Positions 57,584 to 64,000 of a stretch of DNA of 64,000 bases are shown one piece after another (within the stretch, counting starts at the first letter, position 1; every line of letters starts with the position of its first letter). Source of the DNA: Pseudomonas vranovensis DSM 16006 (lineage in GTDB: Bacteria > Pseudomonadota > Gammaproteobacteria > Pseudomonadales > Pseudomonadaceae); the NCBI RefSeq assembly GCF_000425805.1, contig NZ_AUED01000017.1:62001-126000 (forward strand). The letters are read 5' to 3'. The position numbers and the translations under genes were made by a program. The notes beneath the pieces were generated by a model, which was given only the letters and a program-made list of their open reading frames with translations, did no database searches and was not told where the DNA came from.

Positions 57584-57620
57584 ATGAACAGAACTCCGGG
57601 GTTGCCGGGGCTCTGTTCAT
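57584..57620 (-). terminator. Hairpin at the end of the WYL-associated operon
   Basis: ATGAACAGA (57584-57592) pairs with TCTGTTCAT (57612-57620), with additional CCGG pairing inside. Read on the minus strand it follows the stop of the glycine-rich gene by 23 bases and is followed by TTTCCC. The 57468-57643 gap otherwise shows nothing. Confidence 0.6.
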
Positions 57621-57643
57621 GGTCTTTACCGCAGTCTTGTCGT

Positions 57644-58648
57644 TCAGGCCGCGAGTTTGCCGCGGATATCCTGGGAGTGCGCCAATTCTTTGTGGATATT
57701 GTCCTGCAGTACCACGTCTTTGCCGTTTTTCTTTTTCACCAACACCGTCTGAACCAGATCGGTCAGCAACTTGACCAGCATGATGTTGTTGGATAGCAGG
57801 TCTTTTTCGTCTTGGCTGAAGGCGTTGTAGTCGGTTTGGCGCTGGATTAACTGTTCAAGGCGAGTGAGATGTTTGACGTACAGGTTGAATGTGATGGTCA
57901 GCTCACCAATGATCTTGTCGCTGATCAGCCTGAGCTTTTTGAGATAAACCGTCGACTCTTTGATCAACTGGACAGCATTGTCCACTTCCTTGCGGATTTC
58001 TTCGGCTTTCTCCAGGCTGGAGTTACCCTTGGCATTGAGCAGTAGGCCGCCAACTGCAAGCACGGGCCCGGCAACCGCCCCCGACAGAACCATCGAGCCC
58101 AGGGCCATGCCACCCCCTCCTGCGGAAAGAGCGCCGCCACCCAGAGCGGCCAGGGTCGCATTGTAGGCGGCGACACCCGAAAGCGAACTTATGGCTGTAC
58201 CGGTGGATGCCACGCCCAGGGCCATGGTTCCGCCATAGGCCGCGAAGCCGGCCAGCGCGCCAGCACTTGCGGTGAGTGCGGAGCTGCCCAATAGGTCGAT
58301 AGCGGAAATGGAGATCTGCTTGATTTCGTCCAGTTGGTGCTTGGAGAAGCGGATGTCTTCGCCGTGGAACTCTTTGAACTCCGGCTTGTTCTTGATCTTC
58401 TCGTAGGCTGCGGCAAAGCGTCCAAAGCTGCGGCTGACGTCCAGCTTCAGGGTGCCCAGCGTCTGCAGAGACATTTCGGTCTGCTTCTGGTCGTTATCCA
58501 GTTGGTCTTTTGCGCGGTTGTATCGACCCTCGGCATCGCTGACGATACCCTTGGCTTCAGAGATCTTCTTGGCACCTTTGACCCCGCCGGCAATCCCGGC
58601 CCCGCCTGCAACTACAGCTGCACCGATCAACAATAACGGTAATGGCAT
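57644..58648 (-). CDS. Glycine-rich membrane protein of unknown function
   Basis: A 334-residue protein not recognised as a known family. A hydrophobic, Gly/Ala-rich N-terminus (1-23, MPLPLLLIGAAVVAGGAGIA) is followed by a helical charged part (30-110), a long glycine/alanine-rich hydrophobic region (about 115-205, including GGGALSAGGGGMALGSMVLSGAVAGPVLAVGG), and a helical C-terminal part. The layout suits a membrane-inserting or pore-like protein, but this is inference. It is last in a four-gene operon-like cassette, two bases after the CxxCxxCC gene. Confidence 0.7.
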   Translation of the reverse strand: MPLPLLLIGAAVVAGGAGIAGGVKGAKKISEAKGIVSDAEGRYNRAKDQLDNDQKQTEMSLQTLGTLKLDVSRSFGRFAAAYEKIKNKPEFKEFHGEDIRFSKHQLDEIKQISISAIDLLGSSALTASAGALAGFAAYGGTMALGVASTGTAISSLSGVAAYNATLAALGGGALSAGGGGMALGSMVLSGAVAGPVLAVGGLLLNAKGNSSLEKAEEIRKEVDNAVQLIKESTVYLKKLRLISDKIIGELTITFNLYVKHLTRLEQLIQRQTDYNAFSQDEKDLLSNNIMLVKLLTDLVQTVLVKKKNGKDVVLQDNIHKELAHSQDIRGKLAA

Positions 58649-58650
58649 GT

Positions 58651-58917
58651 CTATCCTGTCCTTTTGCTCTTGAGGGTTTCACACGCCGCCTGGTTGAGTG
58701 CATGAAACTGCTCTCGCGTCATGTGATGTGCGTAGAAGTGCTCGTAGCTTTCGTCGATCCGACACTTGAGGGGACGTTGTGCATAGGTGCCGCAACGACG
58801 ATTGGCGCGGTCGTAATGGCGGCAGACGCCCGTTCCGTCATCCAGGTCGCTGTAAAGTGGATTGGCGCCCAAGTTCTGGCAGCACAGTCCACATGCATCG
58901 CAATTGAAGCGCGACAT
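58651..58917 (-). CDS. YkgJ-like CxxCxxCC small protein
   Basis: An 88-residue protein of the YkgJ/PF03692 type with Cys6, Cys9, Cys12 and Cys13 (CDACGLCC) and more cysteines at about 32, 42 and 52 (CRHYDRANRRC and LKC). Such proteins probably bind zinc or an Fe-S cluster. It lies six bases after the HNH-motif gene and two before the glycine-rich gene, so it is part of the same transcript. Its role is unknown. Confidence 0.78.
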   Translation of the reverse strand: MSRFNCDACGLCCQNLGANPLYSDLDDGTGVCRHYDRANRRCGTYAQRPLKCRIDESYEHFYAHHMTREQFHALNQAACETLKSKRTG

Positions 58918-58923
58918 GCTGGG

Positions 58924-60588
58924 TCAGAACACCAGCACGGCATCTTTGTCGTTCATGAAATCGTCCAGGCCTTGGCGGTCCTGATAGGGCATATCGATCT
59001 TGCAGGTGTTCATCGCTTCAAACAGTGCGTCGTTGAGCTCTGCATTGTTTTGCGACCGCGCCAGATTGGCATTGATCTGTTGCAGCTTGTCCAGGTCCGC
59101 TTGCAACTGCTGGAAGTCGATGCCCGCCAGTTGTGCGGTGTAGGCTTCCAGCCGCTGGCTCACCGCTTTGTAATAGTCCAGTGTGTAGTCGATGCTGGAC
59201 TTCAGGCCGTTGGCGAACGTGACAATTTGGTTGACCAGTGGCGAATGGTCAATGAAGTAGAGCAGCGAAATGTTCAACAAGCCGCCTGCCAATGCGCCTA
59301 CGAATGTCGACAGGATTTCGCCCAGAATTGGTACCTGAAGACCTGGCACCTTGGAGATGGCCTCCTGGACCAGAGCGCCAGTACAGACCGAGACACCGGT
59401 GGCGACGATCTTGGAAACCGCACGCAGCAGCTCGCCGAAGGGAAGGTGCTGCGGATTGAAGACCAGCGTCTTTACCGCCTCGACAATAGTTGCCCAGGAC
59501 TCGCGGAGAATCTTGGCCACATTCTTTGCAGTGGTGAAGAAAATGTTGATCAAGGTGGTCATCACCGACGACAGTGCACCAGCCAGCATGCCGTCCTTGA
59601 AGCGAGTCAACAATTCGCCACGCTTGGCCTGAACGCGCTCGAAAGCACCTCTGCAAGTGTTGCCCAGATGCTGCAGGAACAGACCGAGATCAAAGTTGCC
59701 TTTCAAACTCTCCAAAATGTGTGGCAGTTCTTGGCGCACCGCATTCCAGGCTTCGAGCATAATCATGCCGAGCGTCTCGCGAGCGCCCATGCGCAGCCCC
59801 TGGTTGAGGCTGGCGCTGGCACTGGCAGCTAGGAACTCGCTACTGTTGTAGTAGCTGCTGGCCAAGTCTTTTTCGTAAGCTTCGCGGGCAATCTTGTCTT
59901 TTTCACGCAGCTTGGCAGGGTCGACGGCGTCGAGTTTCTCAAGCTTATTCAGCGTCTTGCGCTCCTTGTCATCGAGCCCGACGGTGCGCTGCTTTGATTT
60001 CAGTGAACTGATCTCGGCCTTGCGACCAGCTTCGTTCTGGTCGAGGTAGTTGATGAACTGCTCGGCGCTCTTGTCCTTCTTCGAGGTATTTACCGACCCG
60101 TCGGTGGCATTGAGGTTGCTGCGCTGGTTGGCCAGCTCGACACCGTCTCGGCCCGCCAGGACTCGCGCCGGATCATCGTGTATTGCCTTGGCCGAGATGG
60201 TGTGGTCGCGGTGTACATCGGCGTTGGCGGCAAAGGCCTGGCCGGTATAGGCGTCGTTCAGAGTACCGGCCTGTTTACCTGCTTTGTACTCTCGCCCCAC
60301 CTGAATGTAGGTGTCGGTGGAGTGGTAGGCTGCGCTGTCATACTCGCCACGCGCGTTGAAGCGTGCCTCATTGCGCACATCAGCGTAGCCGACCGAATCG
60401 GCCCGGACAGTGTGCAAGGTGTCAACATGTCCACCTCGTCGGTCGTTGGCCAGGAGAAAGTCCAGCCCAAACGAGGTCAGGAGGCTTTTGACCACCACCT
60501 GCTCATACTGCTGCAGGAGGCTATAGCTGACATCCGGCGTAGCGTGGCGGATGGCCTGCGACAGAGGGTCCAGGGCGAGGCTGGTCAT
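58924..60588 (-). CDS. Large protein with HNH-type motif and hydrophobic C-terminal half
   Basis: A 554-residue protein with no family recognised by me. Residues 124-170 hold an HNH-like pattern: DVHRDHT (Asp128-His129), SNLN (Asn158, Asn160) and SVNTSK (Asn167, Lys170), with the DH...N...NxxK order seen in Cas9-type HNH nucleases. Residues 185-245 are charged and helical, and two hydrophobic stretches follow (about 333-356 and 394-445). A nuclease tied to the membrane is suggested but not proven. ATG 60588 is supported by AAGGAG nine bases upstream; the longer frame is rejected. Confidence 0.72.
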   Translation of the reverse strand: MTSLALDPLSQAIRHATPDVSYSLLQQYEQVVVKSLLTSFGLDFLLANDRRGGHVDTLHTVRADSVGYADVRNEARFNARGEYDSAAYHSTDTYIQVGREYKAGKQAGTLNDAYTGQAFAANADVHRDHTISAKAIHDDPARVLAGRDGVELANQRSNLNATDGSVNTSKKDKSAEQFINYLDQNEAGRKAEISSLKSKQRTVGLDDKERKTLNKLEKLDAVDPAKLREKDKIAREAYEKDLASSYYNSSEFLAASASASLNQGLRMGARETLGMIMLEAWNAVRQELPHILESLKGNFDLGLFLQHLGNTCRGAFERVQAKRGELLTRFKDGMLAGALSSVMTTLINIFFTTAKNVAKILRESWATIVEAVKTLVFNPQHLPFGELLRAVSKIVATGVSVCTGALVQEAISKVPGLQVPILGEILSTFVGALAGGLLNISLLYFIDHSPLVNQIVTFANGLKSSIDYTLDYYKAVSQRLEAYTAQLAGIDFQQLQADLDKLQQINANLARSQNNAELNDALFEAMNTCKIDMPYQDRQGLDDFMNDKDAVLVF

Positions 60589-60655
60589 AGAGCGTGCTCC
60601 TTGCAGGAATGAGGCAGGCATGGCTCTTGTCACCGATGCGCCTTGATATGGCGCG

Positions 60656-60684
60656 AATATAGCCAAGTGCCATTATCCATTCAA
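60656..60684 (-). promoter_or_regulatory. Sigma-70-type promoter of the HNH-motif gene
   Basis: On the minus strand TTGAAT (60679-60684) and TATATT (60656-60661) are 17 bases apart. GCGCC/GGCGC (60638-60654) forms an inverted repeat at the expected start site, and ATAATG repeats lie in the spacer. These could be operator sequences for the WYL regulator upstream. Confidence 0.65.
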
Positions 60685-60707
60685 GGCATTATGCTATCAC
60701 TCCGTGG

Positions 60708-61580
60708 TCAATCGTACAGCCACGGTCTCAATTCCTTAAGGTTGGAAACCACGATTTGCTGTGCTTCAGGATTAGGGTCCAGGTTTCTGTGATCGATCTG
60801 GTAACGCTGCAAAACATATTTCACCAGTGCCTTGCGGCTGGGTACCAGCAAATGTCCATCCGTCATGCCGAAGTCGGTCTCGATGATCGCTTTTTGCGCA
60901 TCGTTCAATCGTCCATCGGGCGCGATGATGACTGGTACTTCAGTGTTCCAGTCCTCATCCAGTGAACGGGTGTTCTGCGATACATCAAGCAGTTCTGGCT
61001 GGCCCCGCAGGCGGCTGAGTACAAAGTCCCGGTACTGGCCGTTCTTTTCACAATAGGCTCGCACATGCCAGCGCATGCCGGTGTAGACCAGCGTGTGAGG
61101 GGCAATAAGACGTACATCCACATTCGGGGAGTTGAGCGACACGTACTCGGTTTCCAGGCGCAGGCCATCGCGGCAGGCCTTGAGTAGTGGACGCAGGACC
61201 TCGGGGCGAATGGGCCGGTCCGGAACCTCCAGAACCTTGGTGTGGGCATAGGCCAGTGCCAGGCCTTCGATGTGTGGAGCCCGTTCGTTGTTTTGATAAA
61301 GCAGGTGTAGATAGGCGCTGGCACTGTCGTCGATAAACAGCGGCTTGAAGGATTTGCTCGGTACATAGCCCTTGAGCTGTTTGTCATATGTCAAGTTTCG
61401 AGGCGCATGTTCAGTGATGTAGGTGTTGATGTCTTTGGACGCCTGCTGGCGGCTGATGCCGAAGCTCTGGATCAGGCGCCCCGTGGTCAGCCGGCCTTCC
61501 CACCAGGCAACGGTCTCGATCAAGCGATAGCGAAGTGCCAGGTCCCAGCGAACTTGTTTGATGGACTGCTTGCGCTTCAT
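60708..61580 (-). CDS. WYL-domain transcriptional regulator (BrxR/CapW-like)
   Basis: A 290-residue protein with an N-terminal winged HTH (about 15-60, SIKQVRWDLALRYRLIETVAWWEGRLTTGRLIQSFGISRQQASKDINTYI), a WYL domain (about 125-195; the WYL tripeptide is Trp171-His172-Val173, followed by RAYC and YRDFVLSR) and a C-terminal WCX-type part. The N-terminal GYVPSKSFKPLFI and overall layout resemble regulators of BREX and CBASS phage-defence operons. It is upstream of the HNH-motif gene by 119 bases, and has its own promoter at 61610-61638. Confidence 0.86.
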   Translation of the reverse strand: MKRKQSIKQVRWDLALRYRLIETVAWWEGRLTTGRLIQSFGISRQQASKDINTYITEHAPRNLTYDKQLKGYVPSKSFKPLFIDDSASAYLHLLYQNNERAPHIEGLALAYAHTKVLEVPDRPIRPEVLRPLLKACRDGLRLETEYVSLNSPNVDVRLIAPHTLVYTGMRWHVRAYCEKNGQYRDFVLSRLRGQPELLDVSQNTRSLDEDWNTEVPVIIAPDGRLNDAQKAIIETDFGMTDGHLLVPSRKALVKYVLQRYQIDHRNLDPNPEAQQIVVSNLKELRPWLYD

Positions 61581-61609
61581 AACCTCTCCATGTGTGCGAA
61601 TACTTTACC

Positions 61610-61638
61610 TGTATAAGTCTACATTCTAGATCTGTCGC
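61610..61638 (-). promoter_or_regulatory. Possible promoter of the WYL regulator gene
   Basis: On the minus strand GCGACA (61633-61638) and TATACA (61610-61615) are 17 bases apart, 30-58 bases before the WYL start. Both boxes are 4/6 matches, so this is tentative. Confidence 0.4.
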
Positions 61639-61698
61639 TAAACACTACATATCGTGTTCCTGTCTTGGGGTGAATCGAATTCACGAAAGGAAGTGAGC

Positions 61699-61959
61699 AT
61701 GGATATGTCTGAAGTGGTTTCGGTGGGGGCAATGGTAATGATGGGGGCAATATTGCTAGCGCTTTTGCTGCAGTACCTTAGATTGTGTGAGCTCTGGAAA
61801 ATGGCGCTCGGCTGCCAAAAGAACGCGCGTTGGGCGCGGATCTGGGAAATGGAGAATCGGGAGTTGCGCTCGGCGTTGCGGGCGGAGAAAGCACACTTGG
61901 AGCAATTGCGTAAACAACTGGTAGTTTTGCAAAGCCGGAATCTTGAGGGATCTCGATAA
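61699..61959 (+). CDS. Small single-pass membrane protein with coiled coil
   Basis: The 86-residue protein has one hydrophobic segment (about 6-27, VVSVGAMVMMGAILLALLLQYL) followed by a charged helical coiled coil (about 40-78, MENRELRSALRAEKAHLEQLRKQLVVLQ). AAAGGAAG precedes ATG 61699. It is divergent from the WYL gene, so it may belong to the same locus. No family is recognised. Confidence 0.6.
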   Translation: MDMSEVVSVGAMVMMGAILLALLLQYLRLCELWKMALGCQKNARWARIWEMENRELRSALRAEKAHLEQLRKQLVVLQSRNLEGSR

Positions 61960-62027
61960 AAGTCACGGGTAAATAAAAAGCACGGGCTTCCATCTCCTAT
62001 GTGTTCTCTTGAATCCTGATGGAAAAG

Positions 62028-62065
62028 AAAAACCCCTTGAGGCCTAAATCCTCAAGGGGTTTTCT
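62028..62065. terminator. Bidirectional terminator after the small membrane protein and ychF
   Basis: AAAAACCCCTTGAGG (62028-62042) pairs with CCTCAAGGGGTTTT (62050-62063). T-runs are present on both strands. Confidence 0.88.
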
Positions 62066-62081
62066 GTGCAGCGGAAGCGGC

Positions 62082-63182
62082 TTAGACGTTGAAGCGGAAG
62101 TGCATCACGTCACCGTCCTTGACGATGTAGTCCTTGCCTTCCAGGCGCCATTTGCCGGCTTCTTTCGCGCCGCCTTCACCCTTGTACTGGATGAAGTCGT
62201 CATAGGCGACCACTTCGGCACGGATAAAGCCTTTCTCGAAGTCGGTGTGGATCACACCGGCCGCCTGTGGCGCGGTAGCGCCGACGCGTACGGTCCAGGC
62301 GCGTACTTCCTGAACGCCGGCGGTGAAGTAGGTCTGCAGGTTGAGCAGGCCGTAACCGGCGCGGATCACGCGGTTCAGGCCTGGTTCTTCCAGGCCCAGG
62401 GCCTCTAGGAACATGTCCTTTTCTTCGCCTTCGTCGAGCTCGGCGATTTCCGCTTCGATCTTGTTGCACACCGGCACGACCACTGCGCCTTCTTCTTCGG
62501 CAATGGCACGCACGACGTCCAGGTGCGGGTTGTTGTCGAAGCCGTCTTCAGCAACGTTGGCGATGTACATCACCGGCTTGCTGGTCAGCAGGTGGAAGCC
62601 GCGGATCAGTGCCTTCTCGTCGTCTGCCATGTCCTTCATCAGGCTGCGCGCAGGCTTGCCTTCGGTGAAGTGCGGGATCAGTTTCTCGAGGATGGCTTTC
62701 TGCGCCAGGGCGTCTTTGTCACCGCCCTTGGCGTTGCGCGCAACCTTTTGCAGTTGCTTCTCGCAGCTGTCGAGGTCGGCGAAGATCAGTTCCAGGTCGA
62801 TGATCTCGATGTCACGCTTGGGGTCGACGCTGTTGGAGACGTGAATCACGTTCTCGTCTTCGAAGCAGCGCACCACGTGGGCGATGGCGTCGGTCTCGCG
62901 GATGTTGGCAAGGAACTTGTTGCCCAGGCCTTCACCTTTGGAGGCGCCGGCGACCAGGCCTGCGATGTCGACGAATTCCATGGTGGTCGGCAGCACGCGG
63001 TTTGGCTTGACGATGGCGGCCAGGGCATCCAGGCGTGCATCAGGCATTGGCACGATGCCGCTGTTCGGCTCGATGGTGCAGAAGGGGAAGTTCTCTGCCG
63101 CGATGCCGGATTTGGTCAAGGCGTTGAACAGGGTGGACTTGCCGACGTTGGGCAAACCGACGATGCCGCAATTGAAACCCAT
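62082..63182 (-). CDS. ychF: YchF/OLA1-family ATPase
   Basis: A 366-residue Obg-like P-loop protein: G1 [15 protein letters not shown]3-like [17 protein letters not shown], a coiled coil about 130-190, and a C-terminal TGS domain ([19 protein letters not shown]...). YchF binds ribosomes and ATP. It is 21 bases after pth, matching the conserved rplY-pth-ychF order. Confidence 0.97.
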   Translation of the reverse strand: MGFNCGIVGLPNVGKSTLFNALTKSGIAAENFPFCTIEPNSGIVPMPDARLDALAAIVKPNRVLPTTMEFVDIAGLVAGASKGEGLGNKFLANIRETDAIAHVVRCFEDENVIHVSNSVDPKRDIEIIDLELIFADLDSCEKQLQKVARNAKGGDKDALAQKAILEKLIPHFTEGKPARSLMKDMADDEKALIRGFHLLTSKPVMYIANVAEDGFDNNPHLDVVRAIAEEEGAVVVPVCNKIEAEIAELDEGEEKDMFLEALGLEEPGLNRVIRAGYGLLNLQTYFTAGVQEVRAWTVRVGATAPQAAGVIHTDFEKGFIRAEVVAYDDFIQYKGEGGAKEAGKWRLEGKDYIVKDGDVMHFRFNV

Positions 63183-63203
63183 GGTGAATCCCTCTTCGTG
63201 GAG

Positions 63204-63788
63204 TCAGGCCTTCTGGCTGTGCAGCTCTCTCATCGCACGCGTCCAGTCGCCGGCGAGGATGTCCGGCAGCACGCCGAGGGCAAAATCGATACTGGCATCC
63301 AGTTTTTCCTGTTCGGCGCGTGGCGCCTTGCCCAGGACAAAGCCGGAGACCCTGCTGCTGTCACCCGGGTGGCCGATGCCAAGCCGCAGACGGTGAAAGT
63401 CGTTGTTGTTGCCGAGTTGCGCAATGATGTCGCGCAAGCCGTTGTGCCCACCATGGCCGCCGCCCTTTTTGAGCTTGGCGACGCCTGGGGGCAGGTCGAG
63501 TTCGTCGTGGGCCACCAGGATGGCATCTGGCGGGATGCGGAAAAAATTCGCCAGTGCAGCAACGGCCTGGCCGCTGCGATTCATGTAGGTGGTGGGGATC
63601 AACAGACGGACGTCGTTGCCCTGATGGCTGAATTTAGCCGTCAGGCCGAAATACTTGCGATCAGCAGTCAGGTTGACACGCTGGGCGCTGGCAATGCGTT
63701 CTACGAAAAGAGCCCCTGCGTTATGCCGGGTCTGTTCGTATTCGGGGCCGGGGTTTCCCAGGCCGACGATCAGTTGGATGGCGGTCAC
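63204..63788 (-). CDS. pth: Peptidyl-tRNA hydrolase
   Basis: A 194-residue Pth: [27 protein letters not shown] at the N-terminus with catalytic His in TRHNAG, plus [22 protein letters not shown] and [13 protein letters not shown]. It frees tRNA from peptidyl-tRNA that has left the ribosome. It lies between rplY and ychF. Confidence 0.97.
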   Translation of the reverse strand: MTAIQLIVGLGNPGPEYEQTRHNAGALFVERIASAQRVNLTADRKYFGLTAKFSHQGNDVRLLIPTTYMNRSGQAVAALANFFRIPPDAILVAHDELDLPPGVAKLKKGGGHGGHNGLRDIIAQLGNNNDFHRLRLGIGHPGDSSRVSGFVLGKAPRAEQEKLDASIDFALGVLPDILAGDWTRAMRELHSQKA

Positions 63789-63865
63789 GTCAGGGGCTCT
63801 TCCTTGGAGTTGGGGGCTACAGTGCGGGGCACTGTAACCCGATCAACGCCGGCGTGCCGAGTGGA

Positions 63866-64000
63866 TTACTCAGCAGCGCCTTCTGCAGCTTCAGGCGCAA
63901 CACGCGGAGCGTGAACGTTGGCAACAGCTTTGTCATCACCGTGGGCCAGAGCTACGAACTCTACGCCTTTAGGCGCTTTGAGGTCCGACAGGTGGATGAT
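63866..64000 (-). CDS. rplY: 50S ribosomal protein L25/general stress protein Ctc, C-terminal part
   Basis: Only the last 44 codons lie in the window (…[21 protein letters not shown]...AAEGAAE, stop TAA at 63866-63868). The gene continues past base 64000. The sequence and its place before pth identify the long, Ctc-type L25 with an Ala/Glu-rich tail. Confidence 0.9.
   Translation of the reverse strand: MIHLSDLKAPKGVEFVALAHGDDKAVANVHAPRVAPEAAEGAAE

Overview
The window is chromosomal DNA of a Pseudomonas, most likely of the P. putida/P. fluorescens side of the genus. The evidence is high GC, the conserved order rplU-rpmA-obgE-proB next to ispB and fklB, the holD-rimI pair beside the mksFEB condensin operon, rplY-pth-ychF at the right end, and repeated REP-like palindromes built on GCGGGGCAAGCCCGCTCC. 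No phage, transposase, integrase or CRISPR array was seen.

Layout. 1-16.5 kb is mostly core: the end of ettA, gdhA, a GreA/GreB-like factor, a DUF4105/DUF3015 pair, a Lon-like protease, small conserved proteins (one behind a Fur-box-like site), fklB, ispB, the L21/L27/Obg/ProB block and a CreA-family protein. 16.5-24.6 kb holds the MksFEB condensin operon on the minus strand, then holD-rimI, a beta-carbonic anhydrase and an M15-like exported protein. 24.6-33.4 kb is accessory: a LysR/LysE divergent pair, one tRNA-Met, a TonB receptor with its FecR/FecI signalling pair, and two MFS exporters. 33.4-40.1 kb is an aldarate (galactarate/glucarate) catabolic unit: an FCD-type regulator, and kdgD, a GudP-like transporter, garD and a 2-oxoglutarate-semialdehyde-type dehydrogenase on the minus strand. 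A 13-base motif is shared by the regulator promoter and the kdgD promoter region. 40.3-44.4 kb has an acyl-CoA dehydrogenase between two metallo-beta-lactamase-fold proteins, the first lacking its metal motif.

44.5-56.6 kb is an ectoine/hydroxyectoine uptake and breakdown locus: ehuBCDA on the minus strand, and enuR, eutB, eutC, doeA, doeB, doeC and doeD on the plus strand. The cluster would import ectoines, hydrolyse and deacetylate them to diaminobutyrate, and convert that to aspartate. Inverted repeats lie in both control regions.

After ppk2, 57.6-61.6 kb is a compact minus-strand cassette visibly richer in A+T than its surroundings. It encodes a WYL-domain regulator, a 554-residue protein with an HNH-type motif plus hydrophobic segments, a CxxCxxCC small protein, and a glycine-rich membrane protein. 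It sits between housekeeping ppk2 and ychF-pth-rplY. I know of no described system with this composition. A phage-defence or self-killing role is the best guess, and it is the main candidate for an undescribed system here.
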